From JAQBGV01 sp032128395 (lineage in GTDB: Bacteria > Planctomycetota > UBA8108 > UBA1146), in the NCBI GenBank assembly GCA_032128395.1, contig JAQBGV010000073.1, positions 1-52,242 of the forward strand: a stretch of DNA of 52,242 bases. Direction: 5' to 3'. Below are positions 33,369 through 42,710 of this stretch, in pieces (position 1 is the first letter of the stretch; each line of letters starts with the position of its first letter). Under the pieces are notes generated by a model that saw only the letters and a program-made list of their open reading frames with translations, was not told where the DNA came from and searched no databases. Position numbers and translations under genes: made by a program.

Positions 33369-33829
33369 ATGAACACTCGACTGCTCGCTTGCTCGCTCGT
33401 ACTGCTCTCATTCGGATTCTCCGGAGATCACCGAGCGCGGGCGAGTATGGGTGGGGCGACCCAGGCGGAAGGAGTGTTCGCGTCCTTCTCTCTCGCGGCT
33501 GACCCGAAGGCGGCGCCGACGAAGAACGATTGGTCGCGCAGTTCCCTCTACGCAGGTCGAGGCGAGAACAAGACCGCCGGGGCCGGTGCGGGCACCAAGA
33601 GTGCAGTCCTCGCCGGACTCGGGTGGCTTCGGCGGCACGAATCGAGCGACGGGGGCTGGTCCTCCGCCGGATGAAAGCCCTGGTAGGGAACCAGCGGCGT
33701 ACCGGCTGCGAGAAGGGATCGTGGGATCCGATCGAGGAGTGGGGGCCGGCGGGAGGGCGGGTCTACTCGACCGCGATGGGCACGCTCACACTCACGGTCT
33801 ACTACCGGCATGCTCGTATCGCGGAGTGA
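33369..33829 (+). pseudogene. Remnant of a prenyltransferase/squalene-oxidase-repeat protein
   Basis: Opens with a signal peptide (MNTRLLACSLVLLSFGFSG) and reaches the first alpha/alpha-barrel repeat, AVLAGLGWLRRHESSDGGW, then stops at 33674. In another frame immediately after, the DNA reads MKALVGNQRRTGCEKGSWDP and GPAGGRVYSTAMGTLTLTV, which matches the C-terminal end of this family (GSWDP-x(5)-GPDGGRVYSTA). The intervening repeats, several hundred residues in intact members, are gone, and the frame has shifted at the junction near 33665. This is a gene relic with an internal deletion. Its tail overlaps the end of the convergent flippase gene. Confidence 0.75.
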
Positions 33830-35132
33830 CGGCGGCGGGACTCTCGCCCGGAGCGGGCTGGTCGATCTCCGGCGCTGCGACCTCGTGCCGCTGCCGCGCG
33901 AGCGCGACGACGATCCCCAGGGTGACGAGCAGATTCGCTGCGCCGGCCACGAGGGCGACGGTGCAGCCGTCGATCAGAGTTCCTCCGGCGCCGAACACCC
34001 AGGGAAGTCCGACGACGAGGATCACCACCTGGACCAAGTTCGCCATCGTCTGGAACCGCGGTCGCCCCAGCACGTAGAAGGGGATCTGCGCGAGGATCGC
34101 GATCCCGCGAAAGAGCGCGAGCGCGAGGAGGAGCCGGAACGGGGCGAGATAGAGCGCATGTTCTTCGCCGATCACCACCGCGAGGATCGGCTCCGCCGCC
34201 CACCACAGGGCTCCCGCCACGACCACCCCAGCGAACGACAGCCCCCCGACGATCCGGCGCACGAGACGCCAAAACCTGATCGTATCGCTGCGGATCTTCG
34301 ACAGGGCCGGGTAGAGGAGCGTGGCGGAGAACAAGCTCGGAATCTGCCGCACTCCGTAGTGGGAGAGGGTGATCGAACGGTCGTAGATACCGAGGGAGTG
34401 CATGCCGAGCATGCGTCCGATCAGCAGTCGGTCGACCGACTCGATGAGATAGGTCGAGCTCGCCGCGAGGTTGTAGCCGATCCCGAAACGGAAGTGCGGC
34501 CGGAGCGGTCCCCAGCGGAGCGTGAAGCGAGTTCGGACCGGGTGGGCGAGGTGGTACGCCGCCGAACGCAGTCCGACCGCCCAGATCTGGTTCACGACGA
34601 TCGCCCACGGCGACCGGAGCCACGCCGCGAGCGCGACGAGAGTGGCGAGCGATACTGCAGCACACAAGGTGTCGATGATCGCGGGACGGCGTTGGTCGAT
34701 CTCCTTGAGGAAGAGAATCGTAGAGATGCTGCGCATGCCGTCGAGGATGGGCACGAGCGCGCTGACCAGCAGGTAGTCGCCGAGAGCGGGCTCTTCTTGC
34801 CACCACGCGATCGGTAGTGCGAGCGCGGCGACGATCCCCCCGAGAACGAATCCCCGGACGACCGAGACCGACCAGCACGGAGCGAGCAGGGGTTCGATCT
34901 CTCCCTCTTCGCGCACGAGCGCCAGGTCGACGCCGGTCTGCGAGAAGACTTGGGTGAGAGTGAGGACGACGGTGACGATCGCGATCGCCGCGAAGTCCTC
35001 GATCTCGAGCAATCGGAACAGCGCGGCGATCGTCGCGAACTGGAGGACGCCGAGACAGATCGTCCGCAGGAGCGTCCAGCGACCGCTCCGGAGCACCCGT
35101 CGTCGAAGGTCGCCGGGTCGGGGGGCGGACAT
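33792..35132 (-). CDS. Polysaccharide/oligosaccharide flippase (Wzx-like)
   Basis: 446 residues from the ATG at 35132, with GAGGAGA upstream; the longer frame upstream runs through a repeat. The hydropathy pattern suggests about twelve TM helices. TLLRTICLGVLQFATIAALF and EIEDFAAIAIVTVVLTL at the N-terminus match the flippase family of the MOP superfamily, and RQIPSLFSATLLYPALSKI matches its central region. It would move lipid-linked glycans across the inner membrane. No glycan cluster is adjacent; the nearest glycosyltransferase is about 32 kb away. The C-terminal ~25 residues are a Pro/Ala-rich cytoplasmic tail. Confidence 0.85.
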   Translation of the reverse strand: MSAPRPGDLRRRVLRSGRWTLLRTICLGVLQFATIAALFRLLEIEDFAAIAIVTVVLTLTQVFSQTGVDLALVREEGEIEPLLAPCWSVSVVRGFVLGGIVAALALPIAWWQEEPALGDYLLVSALVPILDGMRSISTILFLKEIDQRRPAIIDTLCAAVSLATLVALAAWLRSPWAIVVNQIWAVGLRSAAYHLAHPVRTRFTLRWGPLRPHFRFGIGYNLAASSTYLIESVDRLLIGRMLGMHSLGIYDRSITLSHYGVRQIPSLFSATLLYPALSKIRSDTIRFWRLVRRIVGGLSFAGVVVAGALWWAAEPILAVVIGEEHALYLAPFRLLLALALFRGIAILAQIPFYVLGRPRFQTMANLVQVVILVVGLPWVFGAGGTLIDGCTVALVAGAANLLVTLGIVVALARQRHEVAAPEIDQPAPGESPAAVTPRYEHAGSRP

Positions 35133-35579
35133 CGGTCTCCTCGGGGGGCGGTTCGTCGACGGACCCCCATCGAGTATCGGCACGATCGGGAAAGAGCTTG
35201 GGGACTGGCTCCGCACAGCGGTGCCAATCCCATCTTCTGCGGAGGGGGGTCGGTAGCCGAGGGACCGAAGATGGGAAGCCCCTGCGGTGAGCCAGTCCCC
35301 ACGCCCGGTTCCCGCTCCAGCCCGCAGAGACCCAACGTTCTCCCCCGACGATCGGAGAGTGTGGGGGCGGGAAGAACGGCTGCGGCGCACCGCCAAACTT
35401 CCAAGAGCCCGGGCGACTCTAGAGATGCGATTTGGCCGATTGTGCCTTATCCTCGGGGCGGCTCGGTACTCCGCAGGCTCTCCCCGCGGCTCCCCAAGGC
35501 CAGAACTCGATACGAATTCCCGGCTCGCGGACCTCGCTCCGTGGGCCTGTTCACGGCCGCTTCGTCGAAGGAGGGTCCG
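35133..35579. other. Divergent intergenic region
   Basis: About 447 bases between the flippase and the VPS10-like gene. It contains palindromic repeat copy C (separate entry) and must contain promoters for both genes. The upstream open frame of the large gene crosses it but has no plausible start or protein-like composition. Confidence 0.5.
35200..35300. repeat. Paired palindromic repeat, copy C
   Basis: The left unit 35200-35231 (GGGGACTGGCTCCGCACAGC, continuing GGTGCCAATCCC) is the best match to the consensus of copies A and B. The right unit 35273-35300 is its imperfect reverse complement ending GAGCCAGTCCCC. CATCTTC/GAAGATG extends the inner arms. Confidence 0.75.
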
Positions 35580-38500
35580 ATGCAACCCCACCGCCGCTCT
35601 CTTCTCGCCGCACTCATCGCGGTGATCTTCACCTACTCCGTCGCTCCGGTCCCGGAGCTGAGCGCGCAGGAGGCGGGCGCGGAAGCCGCTGCCCCCGCCG
35701 AGGACGCAGCGCCCGCGAAGGAGACAGCGATGGAGTCGTCACTCCCCGCTTCGTGGGGAGAGGCGATCTCGTGGCGATCGATCGGCCCCGCGAACATGGG
35801 GGGACGGATCACCTCGATCGCGGTGTACGAGGCAGACCCGAGCATCTGGTGGGTGTCGTCGGCGAGCGGCGGTCTTCTGAAGACCACCAACAACGGCGTG
35901 ACCTTCGAGCACCAGTTCGACGACCAGGCGACCGTCTCGATCGGCGATGTGGCCGTCGCGCAGAGCGACCCGAACATCGTCTGGGTCGGCACCGGAGAGT
36001 CGAACCCGCGGAACTCGGTGTCGTGGGGGAACGGTGTCTACAAGTCGACCGACGGTGGCGACACGTGGAAGCACATGGGCCTCGAGGAGAGCTACCAGAC
36101 CGGGCAGGTCGCGATCCACCCGACGAACCCCGAAATAGTCTACGTCGGTGCCCTCGGCCGGCTGTGGGGTCCGAACGAAGAGCGCGGGGTCTTCAAGACG
36201 ACCGACGGCGGCGAGACGTGGGAGAAGGTGTTCTTCCTCGATGACCGCACCGGTGTCATCGAAATCAAGATGCAGCCCGGGAACCCCGACACCCTTCTCG
36301 CGTGCGCATACGAGCGCAAACGCGACGGCCAGGACACGAACGACCCCGCGGTGAAATTCGGCGAACAGTCGGGGATCTACAAGACCACCGACGGCGGGAA
36401 GAGCTGGCGACGCATCACGCGCGGTCTTCCCTCGGTCCAGATGGGAAGGATCGGGATCGATTGGTACCGCAAGGAATCGAACGTGGTCTACGCGATGGTC
36501 GAGACCGAGAAGATCGGTCAGGAGCCTGAAAACGCACCCTACGCCGGACTCACCGGGGAAGACGCCGACGTCGGCGCGCGGTTGACGGCGGTCGTCGATG
36601 ACGGACCGACCGCGAAGGCGGGGCTCGAGGTCGGCGACATCGTGGTCAGCGTGGATGACGCGATCGTGCATTCCTACGGCGACTTGCAGGCGGCGATCCG
36701 GCGGCATGTCGCCGGGGAAACGGCCACGCTGGTGGTCTCGCGCAATCGCGAGACGGTCCAGGTCGAGCTCGCTCTCGCCAAGCGTCCGGAGCCCGAAGAG
36801 GGGGCAGCGGGCGAGAACGGCGGCCGCGGAGGTGGACCCGGCGGAGGTGGACCCGGTGGCGGCGGTCGCGGCGGCGGAGCTCGCAATCCGTTCACGGGGA
36901 CCCTCGGGGGTCAGCGCGAGAACATGCAAGGACAACAGGGAGAGTCGGAGCACGAGTACGGCGGGCTCTACGTGAGCGAGGATGCGGGGGAGAGCTGGAG
37001 ACGGATCAACACCGTCAATCCGCGCCCGATGTACTACAGCCGAGTGCGCGTCGATCCGCAGGATCGGAACCACGTCTTCGTGCTCGGCACATCGCTCTAC
37101 CGTTCGAAGGACGGAGGGAGTCACTTCAGCGGCGACGGGGGGAGCGGCGGGATCCACGTCGACCACCACGCGTTGTGGCTCGACCCGCGCGACGGACGGC
37201 ACCAGATCCTCGGGAACGATGGCGGGTTCTACGTCACCTACGATCGCATGGATCACTGGGAGCACCACAACCAGATGGCGATCGGGCAGTTCTACCACGT
37301 CGCCGTGGGATCGCGTCGCGACTACAACGTGTACGGCGGTCTGCAGGACAACGGAAGCTGGGGGGGTCCGAGTCGGGTGCGCAACGGCTCCGGCCCCGCG
37401 AACTGGCACTGGCTCTCGATCGGCGGAGGGGACGGCTTCGTCTGTCGCGTCGATGCCGATGACCCGAACCTGGTCTACTTCGAGAGCCAGAACGGCGGCA
37501 TGGGCCGGAGAAACCTCGCGACTGGCGAAGGGGGGCAAATTCGACCGGAGGCTCCGCGCGGTACGCGCTATCGGTTCAACTGGCGGACTCCGTTCATCCT
37601 CTCGGAGCACAATCCCAAGATCTACTACGTCGGCGCCAACCTGGTCTTCCGCTCCCTCGAGGAGGGATCCGAGCTGCGGGCGATCTCACCGGAGCTCACC
37701 CCGACCGACTGGGGTAGCGCGACCGCGCTCGCGGAGTCTCCGCGTGACCCGGACGTGCTCTACGCCGGCACCGACGACGGGGCTCTCTGGATGACGAAGA
37801 ATGGCGGGCACGATTGGATCGCGCTCAGTTTTCCGCTCCCCCCCGCGCCTCCCGACGTCGTCCAGGGCGCGCGCGTCTTCTACAACCTCGCGCCCGACGC
37901 CGAGGTGCCGCAGACGCAGTCTCAGGTGATCGATGATGACGACGACCCGCCGGCACCTCCGATCAACCCCCGGCGTCAGCAGATGATCGACCGCCTGAAG
38001 GGCTACGACGAGAACGGCGACGGCAAGATCTCGAAGAGCGAAGTGCCCGAAGAGGTGGCGGGGCGAATGTTCGATCGGGTCGATACGAACAGCGACGGAG
38101 TGATCGACACGAAGGAACTCGATGCGTACGCCCGACGCCCCTCCGGTCAGGGGCGCGGTCGTCCCGGAGGAGGCGAGCCGGGAACCGGTCCTCCCGGAGG
38201 TCGCGACGGGAGTGCCGCCGGTGATGCGCCTGCCGCAGGCGGTGCACCCCCCGAGTCCGGCGAAGGCGCTGGCCGCCGCCGCGGTGGACGCCGCGGAGGG
38301 GGAGCCGATGACCCTGCCGCCGAGGCCGAACCGCGCGAGGTCGACGTCCGATCGAATCTCCCGGAGCTGGTCGACGGCCCACGATGGGTGAGCGAGATCG
38401 TCGCGAGCCGCTATGCGGATGGACGCGTCTATCTGACTCTCGACGGCCACCGCTCCGATGACGATCGCCCGCTCGTTTTCGCGAGCGAGAACTACGGAGA

Positions 38501-39305
38501 GACCTGGAAGTCGATCCAGGGGAACCTCGCCGACTCCGCCGGCTCGACGCGGTGCATCGCCGAGGACATCCAGAACGAGAACATCCTCTACCTCGGGACC
38601 GAGTTCGCCGGCTGGGTCAGCATCGATCGCGGCGAGACGTGGACTGAGTTCGCCGGGCTCCCGACGGTCGCGGTGCACGGGTTCGCGCAGCATCCCACCG
38701 CCGGCGAGATCGTCGCAGCGACCCACGGGCGCAGCCTCTGGATCGCCGATGTCACTGCGCTCCGGCAGATGACGAAGAAAACCTCGAGCGAGTCCGCGAA
38801 GCTGTTCCGCCCGAACCACGGAGTTCTCTGGCGCAACGAGCCGCGGACCGGCGTCGCCCGAGGCTTCGTGGGAAAGAACCCGCCGAGCGGCGCGCAGATC
38901 GTCTACTCGATCGGCTCCGAGCGGGTCGGAGAAGCGGTCCTGACCATCACGAATCTCGCGGGAGAGACGCTCGCAACACTCGAGGCGAGCACCGACCGCG
39001 GCCTCCACTCGACCTTCTGGGACCTGCGTCGCACTCCGCGCCGCGGTGCGCAGGGTCGCGGTGCGGGTGGCCGAGGCGGCGGCGGCGGGCAGTTCCGCGG
39101 CGGCCGCTTCGGCCCGCTCGTCCAACCGGGCGAGTACAAAGTGGTGCTCGAGGTCGACGGGGTGCGGCAGGAGCAGTCCCTGGTCGTGAACATCGACCCG
39201 GCGTACCCGGACCCGACCTGGCTCGAGTACGAGTACCTCGAGGAGCAGTTCTCCCCGACCGACGAGGATGAGGAAGGGGACGAAGGAGGCGAGCGGGACA
39301 TCTAG
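35580..39305 (+). CDS. Secreted VPS10/BNR-type beta-propeller with inserted PDZ and EF-hand modules
   Basis: 1241 residues from the ATG at 35580, with GAAGGAGGG upstream. Signal peptide about 1-29. The propeller blades carry Asp-box/BNR motifs (KTTNNGVTFEH; KSTDGGDTWKHM; KTTDGGETWEKV; KTTDGGKSWRRI; VSEDAGESWRRI), the sortilin/VPS10 and glycosyl-hydrolase BNR style. A PDZ-like domain interrupts them at about 323-403 (GPTAKAGLEVGDIVVSV). Two EF-hands lie at about 803-850 (DENGDGKISKSE; DTNSDGVIDTKE), flanked by Gly/Pro-rich linkers. The C-terminal part (~1080-1230) is a beta-sandwich. It is probably exported; its partner or substrate is unknown. A perfect 36-base palindrome follows the stop. 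Confidence 0.85.
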   Translation: MQPHRRSLLAALIAVIFTYSVAPVPELSAQEAGAEAAAPAEDAAPAKETAMESSLPASWGEAISWRSIGPANMGGRITSIAVYEADPSIWWVSSASGGLLKTTNNGVTFEHQFDDQATVSIGDVAVAQSDPNIVWVGTGESNPRNSVSWGNGVYKSTDGGDTWKHMGLEESYQTGQVAIHPTNPEIVYVGALGRLWGPNEERGVFKTTDGGETWEKVFFLDDRTGVIEIKMQPGNPDTLLACAYERKRDGQDTNDPAVKFGEQSGIYKTTDGGKSWRRITRGLPSVQMGRIGIDWYRKESNVVYAMVETEKIGQEPENAPYAGLTGEDADVGARLTAVVDDGPTAKAGLEVGDIVVSVDDAIVHSYGDLQAAIRRHVAGETATLVVSRNRETVQVELALAKRPEPEEGAAGENGGRGGGPGGGGPGGGGRGGGARNPFTGTLGGQRENMQGQQGESEHEYGGLYVSEDAGESWRRINTVNPRPMYYSRVRVDPQDRNHVFVLGTSLYRSKDGGSHFSGDGGSGGIHVDHHALWLDPRDGRHQILGNDGGFYVTYDRMDHWEHHNQMAIGQFYHVAVGSRRDYNVYGGLQDNGSWGGPSRVRNGSGPANWHWLSIGGGDGFVCRVDADDPNLVYFESQNGGMGRRNLATGEGGQIRPEAPRGTRYRFNWRTPFILSEHNPKIYYVGANLVFRSLEEGSELRAISPELTPTDWGSATALAESPRDPDVLYAGTDDGALWMTKNGGHDWIALSFPLPPAPPDVVQGARVFYNLAPDAEVPQTQSQVIDDDDDPPAPPINPRRQQMIDRLKGYDENGDGKISKSEVPEEVAGRMFDRVDTNSDGVIDTKELDAYARRPSGQGRGRPGGGEPGTGPPGGRDGSAAGDAPAAGGAPPESGEGAGRRRGGRRGGGADDPAAEAEPREVDVRSNLPELVDGPRWVSEIVASRYADGRVYLTLDGHRSDDDRPLVFASENYGETWKSIQGNLADSAGSTRCIAEDIQNENILYLGTEFAGWVSIDRGETWTEFAGLPTVAVHGFAQHPTAGEIVAATHGRSLWIADVTALRQMTKKTSSESAKLFRPNHGVLWRNEPRTGVARGFVGKNPPSGAQIVYSIGSERVGEAVLTITNLAGETLATLEASTDRGLHSTFWDLRRTPRRGAQGRGAGGRGGGGGQFRGGRFGPLVQPGEYKVVLEVDGVRQEQSLVVNIDPAYPDPTWLEYEYLEEQFSPTDEDEEGDEGGERDI

Positions 39306-39326
39306 CCACTCGCGATAGACCCAACG

Positions 39327-39362
39327 GAGACGCCCGCGGCCGAGCTCGGCCGCGGGCGTCTC
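39327..39362. terminator. Perfect palindromic terminator
   Basis: A 36-base perfect palindrome (arms GAGACGCCCGCGGCCGAG, 18 bp) begins 22 bases after the VPS10-like gene stop and 50 before the end of the minus-strand kinase gene. It is followed by TCATCTC rather than a T run. Confidence 0.75.
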
Positions 39363-39411
39363 TCATCTCACCGGAATTCCGCCACCGCCCGCACCCGGCC
39401 GGATCCAGTAC

Positions 39412-40989
39412 TCACCGGGTGATCCCCCGCGCGCGCAGCGAATTCTCCGCGGCGTGGAGCACCTCCGCCGAAGTCCCCGCCGCAGGAATCGCGACGCGCA
39501 TCTCCTTCGTCTCTGCCGAAGGCGCCTCCCACTCCGCGACCAGCGCGTCGTGCACCGATGGATCGGCGTCGGAAGGGTCGTCTTGGCGCCCGGCGATCCG
39601 CGCGTGCGCGGTCTTCCGGTCGATCGTCAGGTCGAGGTGGATGATCGGAATCCGTCGACGCCGGGCGAGATCGCGGGCCGCGAGCCGCGGCCCATCCGCG
39701 TGATAGGTCGCATCGATGAGCGCCCGCCCCCCGCCCGAGACGATCGCATCCGCACGCTCGAGACACTCTACGTACACCTCGGTAGTGCGCTCGGGGGTGT
39801 ACAGAGCGTCTCCGTCGAGTCCCGCGTGGATCTCCTTGCGCACCGCGTCCGATCGGATCCACTCGAATTCGTGAGTCGTGGCGAGGGATCGCGCCAAAGT
39901 CGATTTTCCGCACCCCGGTGGGCCCCCGACGAGGACCAACGCGGGGCGTCGCTCCGGCGGCTCCAGTTCGACGAGTGCGAGGAGCCAGTGTCCGAGGGCG
40001 CGTTCCTCGAGTCGGCCCAGCCGCGACGCGGAGAGCTCCGACCCCGCGATGGTGAACAGGTCGACCTTCGCCCGGACCGCATTTCGGTACGCGATGTAGA
40101 ACGGGAAGAGGGCGCGTCCATCTTCGTCCCCGGAGGCGCGGAGATATGCCTCGATGAGCTCGGTTGATTCCGAGTCCTCCCCCGCGAAGCGCAGGTCCAT
40201 CGCGAGGAAGGCGACATCGCTCACCGGATCGGCGTGGCGGAGGATGGGGGAGAATTCGATGCCGTCGATGATCAAGAGATCGCGCGGATGCTCGCGATCG
40301 GGGAAATGATAGACGTGGTCCAAGCGAAGGTCTCCGTGGGTGTCGCACGGCACGCCCCGCGCGGCGCGCGATTCGATCACCGACCGCAGACGGGAGAGTG
40401 AAGCATCCGTGGCTTCGGCGACCCTGAGATGGAGCCTCTCCGAGATGCCCGCCCCGACGAAGCGCTCGGTCGCGGAGAAGTTCTCCCGGGCGTGTCTCGC
40501 GACTATCTCGAACGAACCGCCGCGGGCGATCTCGGGGGACCGCTCCGCCTCCCGATGAAAGCGGGCGAGTCGCTTGCCGAGACGGCGCCAGAATCCCTCG
40601 GGGACCCGACCCTCCGCCACCATCGTCTCGAGACGAGCGGAATCGGGGAGGCGGACCATGTGGACGGCGTACTCGATCGCTTCCCCGGTGCCGCCCACTC
40701 GGTATCCAGCTCCCTCTCGGGCGATCGGTACGACTCCGAGGTAGACCTCTGGGGCGAGGCGCCGATTGAGTCGCACCTCCTCCTCGCAGAAGTGGCGTCG
40801 CCGCTCGAGGGTGGAGAAGTCGAGGAAACCGAGGTCGACCGACTTCTTCACCTTGAAGACGTCACGGTCGAGCAGGAAAACGGTCGAGATATGCGTCTCG
40901 ATGACTTCGACACCGGCGGTGGGCACGGGGTACGCCGAGGGAGATCGTAGGGCGTCGATCCAGGAGTGCGGTGCGTGGCTCACCACCAT
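39412..40989 (-). CDS. Fusion of aminoglycoside-phosphotransferase-like and P-loop kinase domains
   Basis: 525 residues. The N-terminal ~300 residues have a protein-kinase-like APH fold: HISTVFLLDRDVFKVKK (ATP-lysine region), GVPCDTHGDLRLDHVYHF (Brenner motif HGDL) and LLIIDGIEFSP (metal Asp). The C-terminal part begins with a Walker A, LVGGPPGCGKSTLARSL (about 350-366), followed by RSDAVRKEIHAG and LARRRRIPIIHLD, an AAA_33/gluconate-kinase-like nucleotide kinase. The same two-domain arrangement is common in bacteria as an uncharacterised APH/ATPase fusion. The substrate of either half is unknown and resistance should not be assumed. No clear ribosome site precedes the ATG. Confidence 0.85.
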   Translation of the reverse strand: MVVSHAPHSWIDALRSPSAYPVPTAGVEVIETHISTVFLLDRDVFKVKKSVDLGFLDFSTLERRRHFCEEEVRLNRRLAPEVYLGVVPIAREGAGYRVGGTGEAIEYAVHMVRLPDSARLETMVAEGRVPEGFWRRLGKRLARFHREAERSPEIARGGSFEIVARHARENFSATERFVGAGISERLHLRVAEATDASLSRLRSVIESRAARGVPCDTHGDLRLDHVYHFPDREHPRDLLIIDGIEFSPILRHADPVSDVAFLAMDLRFAGEDSESTELIEAYLRASGDEDGRALFPFYIAYRNAVRAKVDLFTIAGSELSASRLGRLEERALGHWLLALVELEPPERRPALVLVGGPPGCGKSTLARSLATTHEFEWIRSDAVRKEIHAGLDGDALYTPERTTEVYVECLERADAIVSGGGRALIDATYHADGPRLAARDLARRRRIPIIHLDLTIDRKTAHARIAGRQDDPSDADPSVHDALVAEWEAPSAETKEMRVAIPAAGTSAEVLHAAENSLRARGITR

Positions 40990-41090
40990 ATATTAGCGAA
41001 CCCGGGCGGTTTGTTTAGGGGGCTAGGTGGACTCGGGCCTGGTTGCGCGCAGGTGCTCCAGAGCGGGATGATGCAGCCGGAGGCCGATCG

Positions 41091-41669
41091 ATGAACTTCG
41101 AGATGCGACTCTTGCTCCTGTTCGCGTTCCTCGGCGCGCTCGCGCTCTGGGATCGCTGGCGGCGGGGGGCGGCTGCGGAACGACCTCGCGAGTGGAGATT
41201 CATTCTCGCGACCGCGGTGCTCGGGGCGATCTACGGTCTGGTCCACGATGCGATCACGGTCTCGATCTCCTCCGAGTACTTCATCGTCGGAAAAGGCCTC
41301 GCCGCGGGGGAAGGGCTGACCCTTCGGGCGCTCAGTCTCGGGGCCGAGTCCGGCTGCGGAGCGGGCCTCGCCGGGGGGGCGATCCTCCTCTACGTCGGTC
41401 GGTCCGGGACCAGGCCTTCGAGTTCGTATCGCGCGCTCGGTCGCGGGATCCTCGGCACCCTCATCGCCGCGGCGGTCGGTGCCGTCCTCGCAGGAATCGT
41501 GCGGCCGGTCGACCTTCTCGGCTGGGGGCATCCGGGGGTCACCGATGAGGCACTGCCCACCTTCCGACAGGTGTGGGGGATCCACATCGGCAGCTACCTG
41601 GGGCTGGCAACCGGCTTGCTGATCGCCGCGATCCGGCTCCATGTCGCTCGACAAGAGTGCGATCTCTAG
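41091..41669 (+). CDS. Integral membrane protein, unknown function
   Basis: 192 residues from the ATG at 41091, which follows GGAGG; the 41043 start lacks a site. Four or five hydrophobic helices are visible (LLLLFAFLGALAL, FILATAVLGAIYGLV, GAGLAGGAILLYV, GILGTLIAAAVGAVLAGIV, IGSYLGLATGLLIAAI). It is glycine/alanine-rich with few charged residues in the membrane. No family signature is recognised. It lies in a plus-strand pair with the zinc-ribbon membrane protein 103 bases downstream. Confidence 0.7.
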   Translation: MNFEMRLLLLFAFLGALALWDRWRRGAAAERPREWRFILATAVLGAIYGLVHDAITVSISSEYFIVGKGLAAGEGLTLRALSLGAESGCGAGLAGGAILLYVGRSGTRPSSSYRALGRGILGTLIAAAVGAVLAGIVRPVDLLGWGHPGVTDEALPTFRQVWGIHIGSYLGLATGLLIAAIRLHVARQECDL

Positions 41670-41772
41670 TGTCCTGAGTCAGAAGCTCGCGTGCAGAGTG
41701 ACGGTGCCTCATCGGAGCCCGGGCCGCGCGATGCCATCGTAGACTCCTGGGGGGGGTTGAAGGAGTCCAACC

Positions 41773-42624
41773 TTGTTCGTCGTCTGGGGCACCAAACGCA
41801 CCGTGAAGCGGCTCGGTTACGCCGCCGACTTCTGCGGGATCTGCCGCGATCTCTGCCCGACTCGGATCGATCGCGTCGGCGCCGCATCGCACGTCTACGG
41901 CCTCTCGGTCGGATCCGGTGAGCTGGTCGGGCATCTCGCGACCTGCACCGATTGCCACAGCTCCCGCCCCATCGACCCCGCAACCTACCGCGAACTCCTC
42001 CCCCGGCCGTCCGAAGACACCACCGAACTCGTGCGCGAGACCTTCCCCGACTTCGAGAAGGTGTACGGCGAGCGGCTCGCCATCGAGGCTTCTCTCCGCG
42101 CCGGGAAGCAGATCCCCGCGGAAGCGCGCGAAGCACTGCTGCGCGAACCCTTTCTCCAACTCGAGGCGGACGTCGAGGCGGTGTGCTCCGGCTCGAGCCG
42201 CATCGACAAGGAGTGCGTCATCGCGATCCTCGCGATGGTACTCGCCCCGATCGGTGCTGGATTCGCGACGAGCGCGGTCTTCCCCGACGAACCGGGGTCG
42301 AGCCCCGCGGGGATGGTCGCTCTGATCACTTTCGGGGCCGGGTTGCTCGGCTTCTTCTCTTGTCTAGCCACCAGCCCAGGTCGCTGGATCCGGCGCAAGG
42401 TGCTCCCCCGGCTCGCTCGGTCGCTTCACCCGCTGCAACCGGAGTTCGAGGAGCTCGACGGCGTCCACCGGCAGCTTCGCTCGCTCGGGATGCGGATCGC
42501 GAAGAAACTCACCCCGGCGCGGATCGAGTCGGCACTCGCGCAGCTCGAGTTCGACCCCGGGGCGAGGACGCACTACGACTACTCGCGTGCCCCACGACCC
42601 GAAGCGGTCGTGGAAGAACGCTGA
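41773..42624 (+). CDS. Zinc-ribbon membrane protein
   Basis: 283 residues with a TTG start at 41773 and GAAGGAG seven bases upstream. The N-terminus FVVWGTKRTVKRLGY followed by CGICRDLCPTR and a later CTDCHSS provides paired CxxC ligands for a zinc-ribbon fold; WGTKR-x(5)-GY-x-ADFC is a recurring pattern in uncharacterised bacterial membrane proteins. A helical charged middle follows. Two TM helices (VIAILAMVLAPIGAGFATSAV and MVALITFGAGLLGFFSCLA in layout) sit around 150-200. The basic C-terminus is probably cytoplasmic. Function is unknown. Confidence 0.75.
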   Translation: MFVVWGTKRTVKRLGYAADFCGICRDLCPTRIDRVGAASHVYGLSVGSGELVGHLATCTDCHSSRPIDPATYRELLPRPSEDTTELVRETFPDFEKVYGERLAIEASLRAGKQIPAEAREALLREPFLQLEADVEAVCSGSSRIDKECVIAILAMVLAPIGAGFATSAVFPDEPGSSPAGMVALITFGAGLLGFFSCLATSPGRWIRRKVLPRLARSLHPLQPEFEELDGVHRQLRSLGMRIAKKLTPARIESALAQLEFDPGARTHYDYSRAPRPEAVVEER

Positions 42625-42652
42625 CACCAATTCGGTTCATCACGGAGGCGAA

Positions 42653-42686
42653 ACGGGCCCGCTCTCCGGAAGGAGGGCGGGCCCGT
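42653..42686. terminator. Bidirectional hairpin terminator
   Basis: ACGGGCCCGC (42653-42662) pairs with GCGGGCCCGT (42677-42686) around a 14-base loop. It lies between the ends of the convergent zinc-ribbon and DUF1501 genes. Confidence 0.75.
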
Positions 42687-42710
42687 GCTCATCCATTTTG
42701 AGCACTCGGC

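Noticed and set aside
34950..35579. 210-residue N-terminal extension of the VPS10-like protein
   Set aside because: It overlaps the divergent flippase gene and repeat copy C; the start at 35580 has an excellent ribosome site and a signal peptide.
39412..40989. Aminoglycoside resistance gene
   Set aside because: The APH-like domain belongs to a widespread APH/P-loop fusion of unknown substrate; nothing indicates resistance or mobility.
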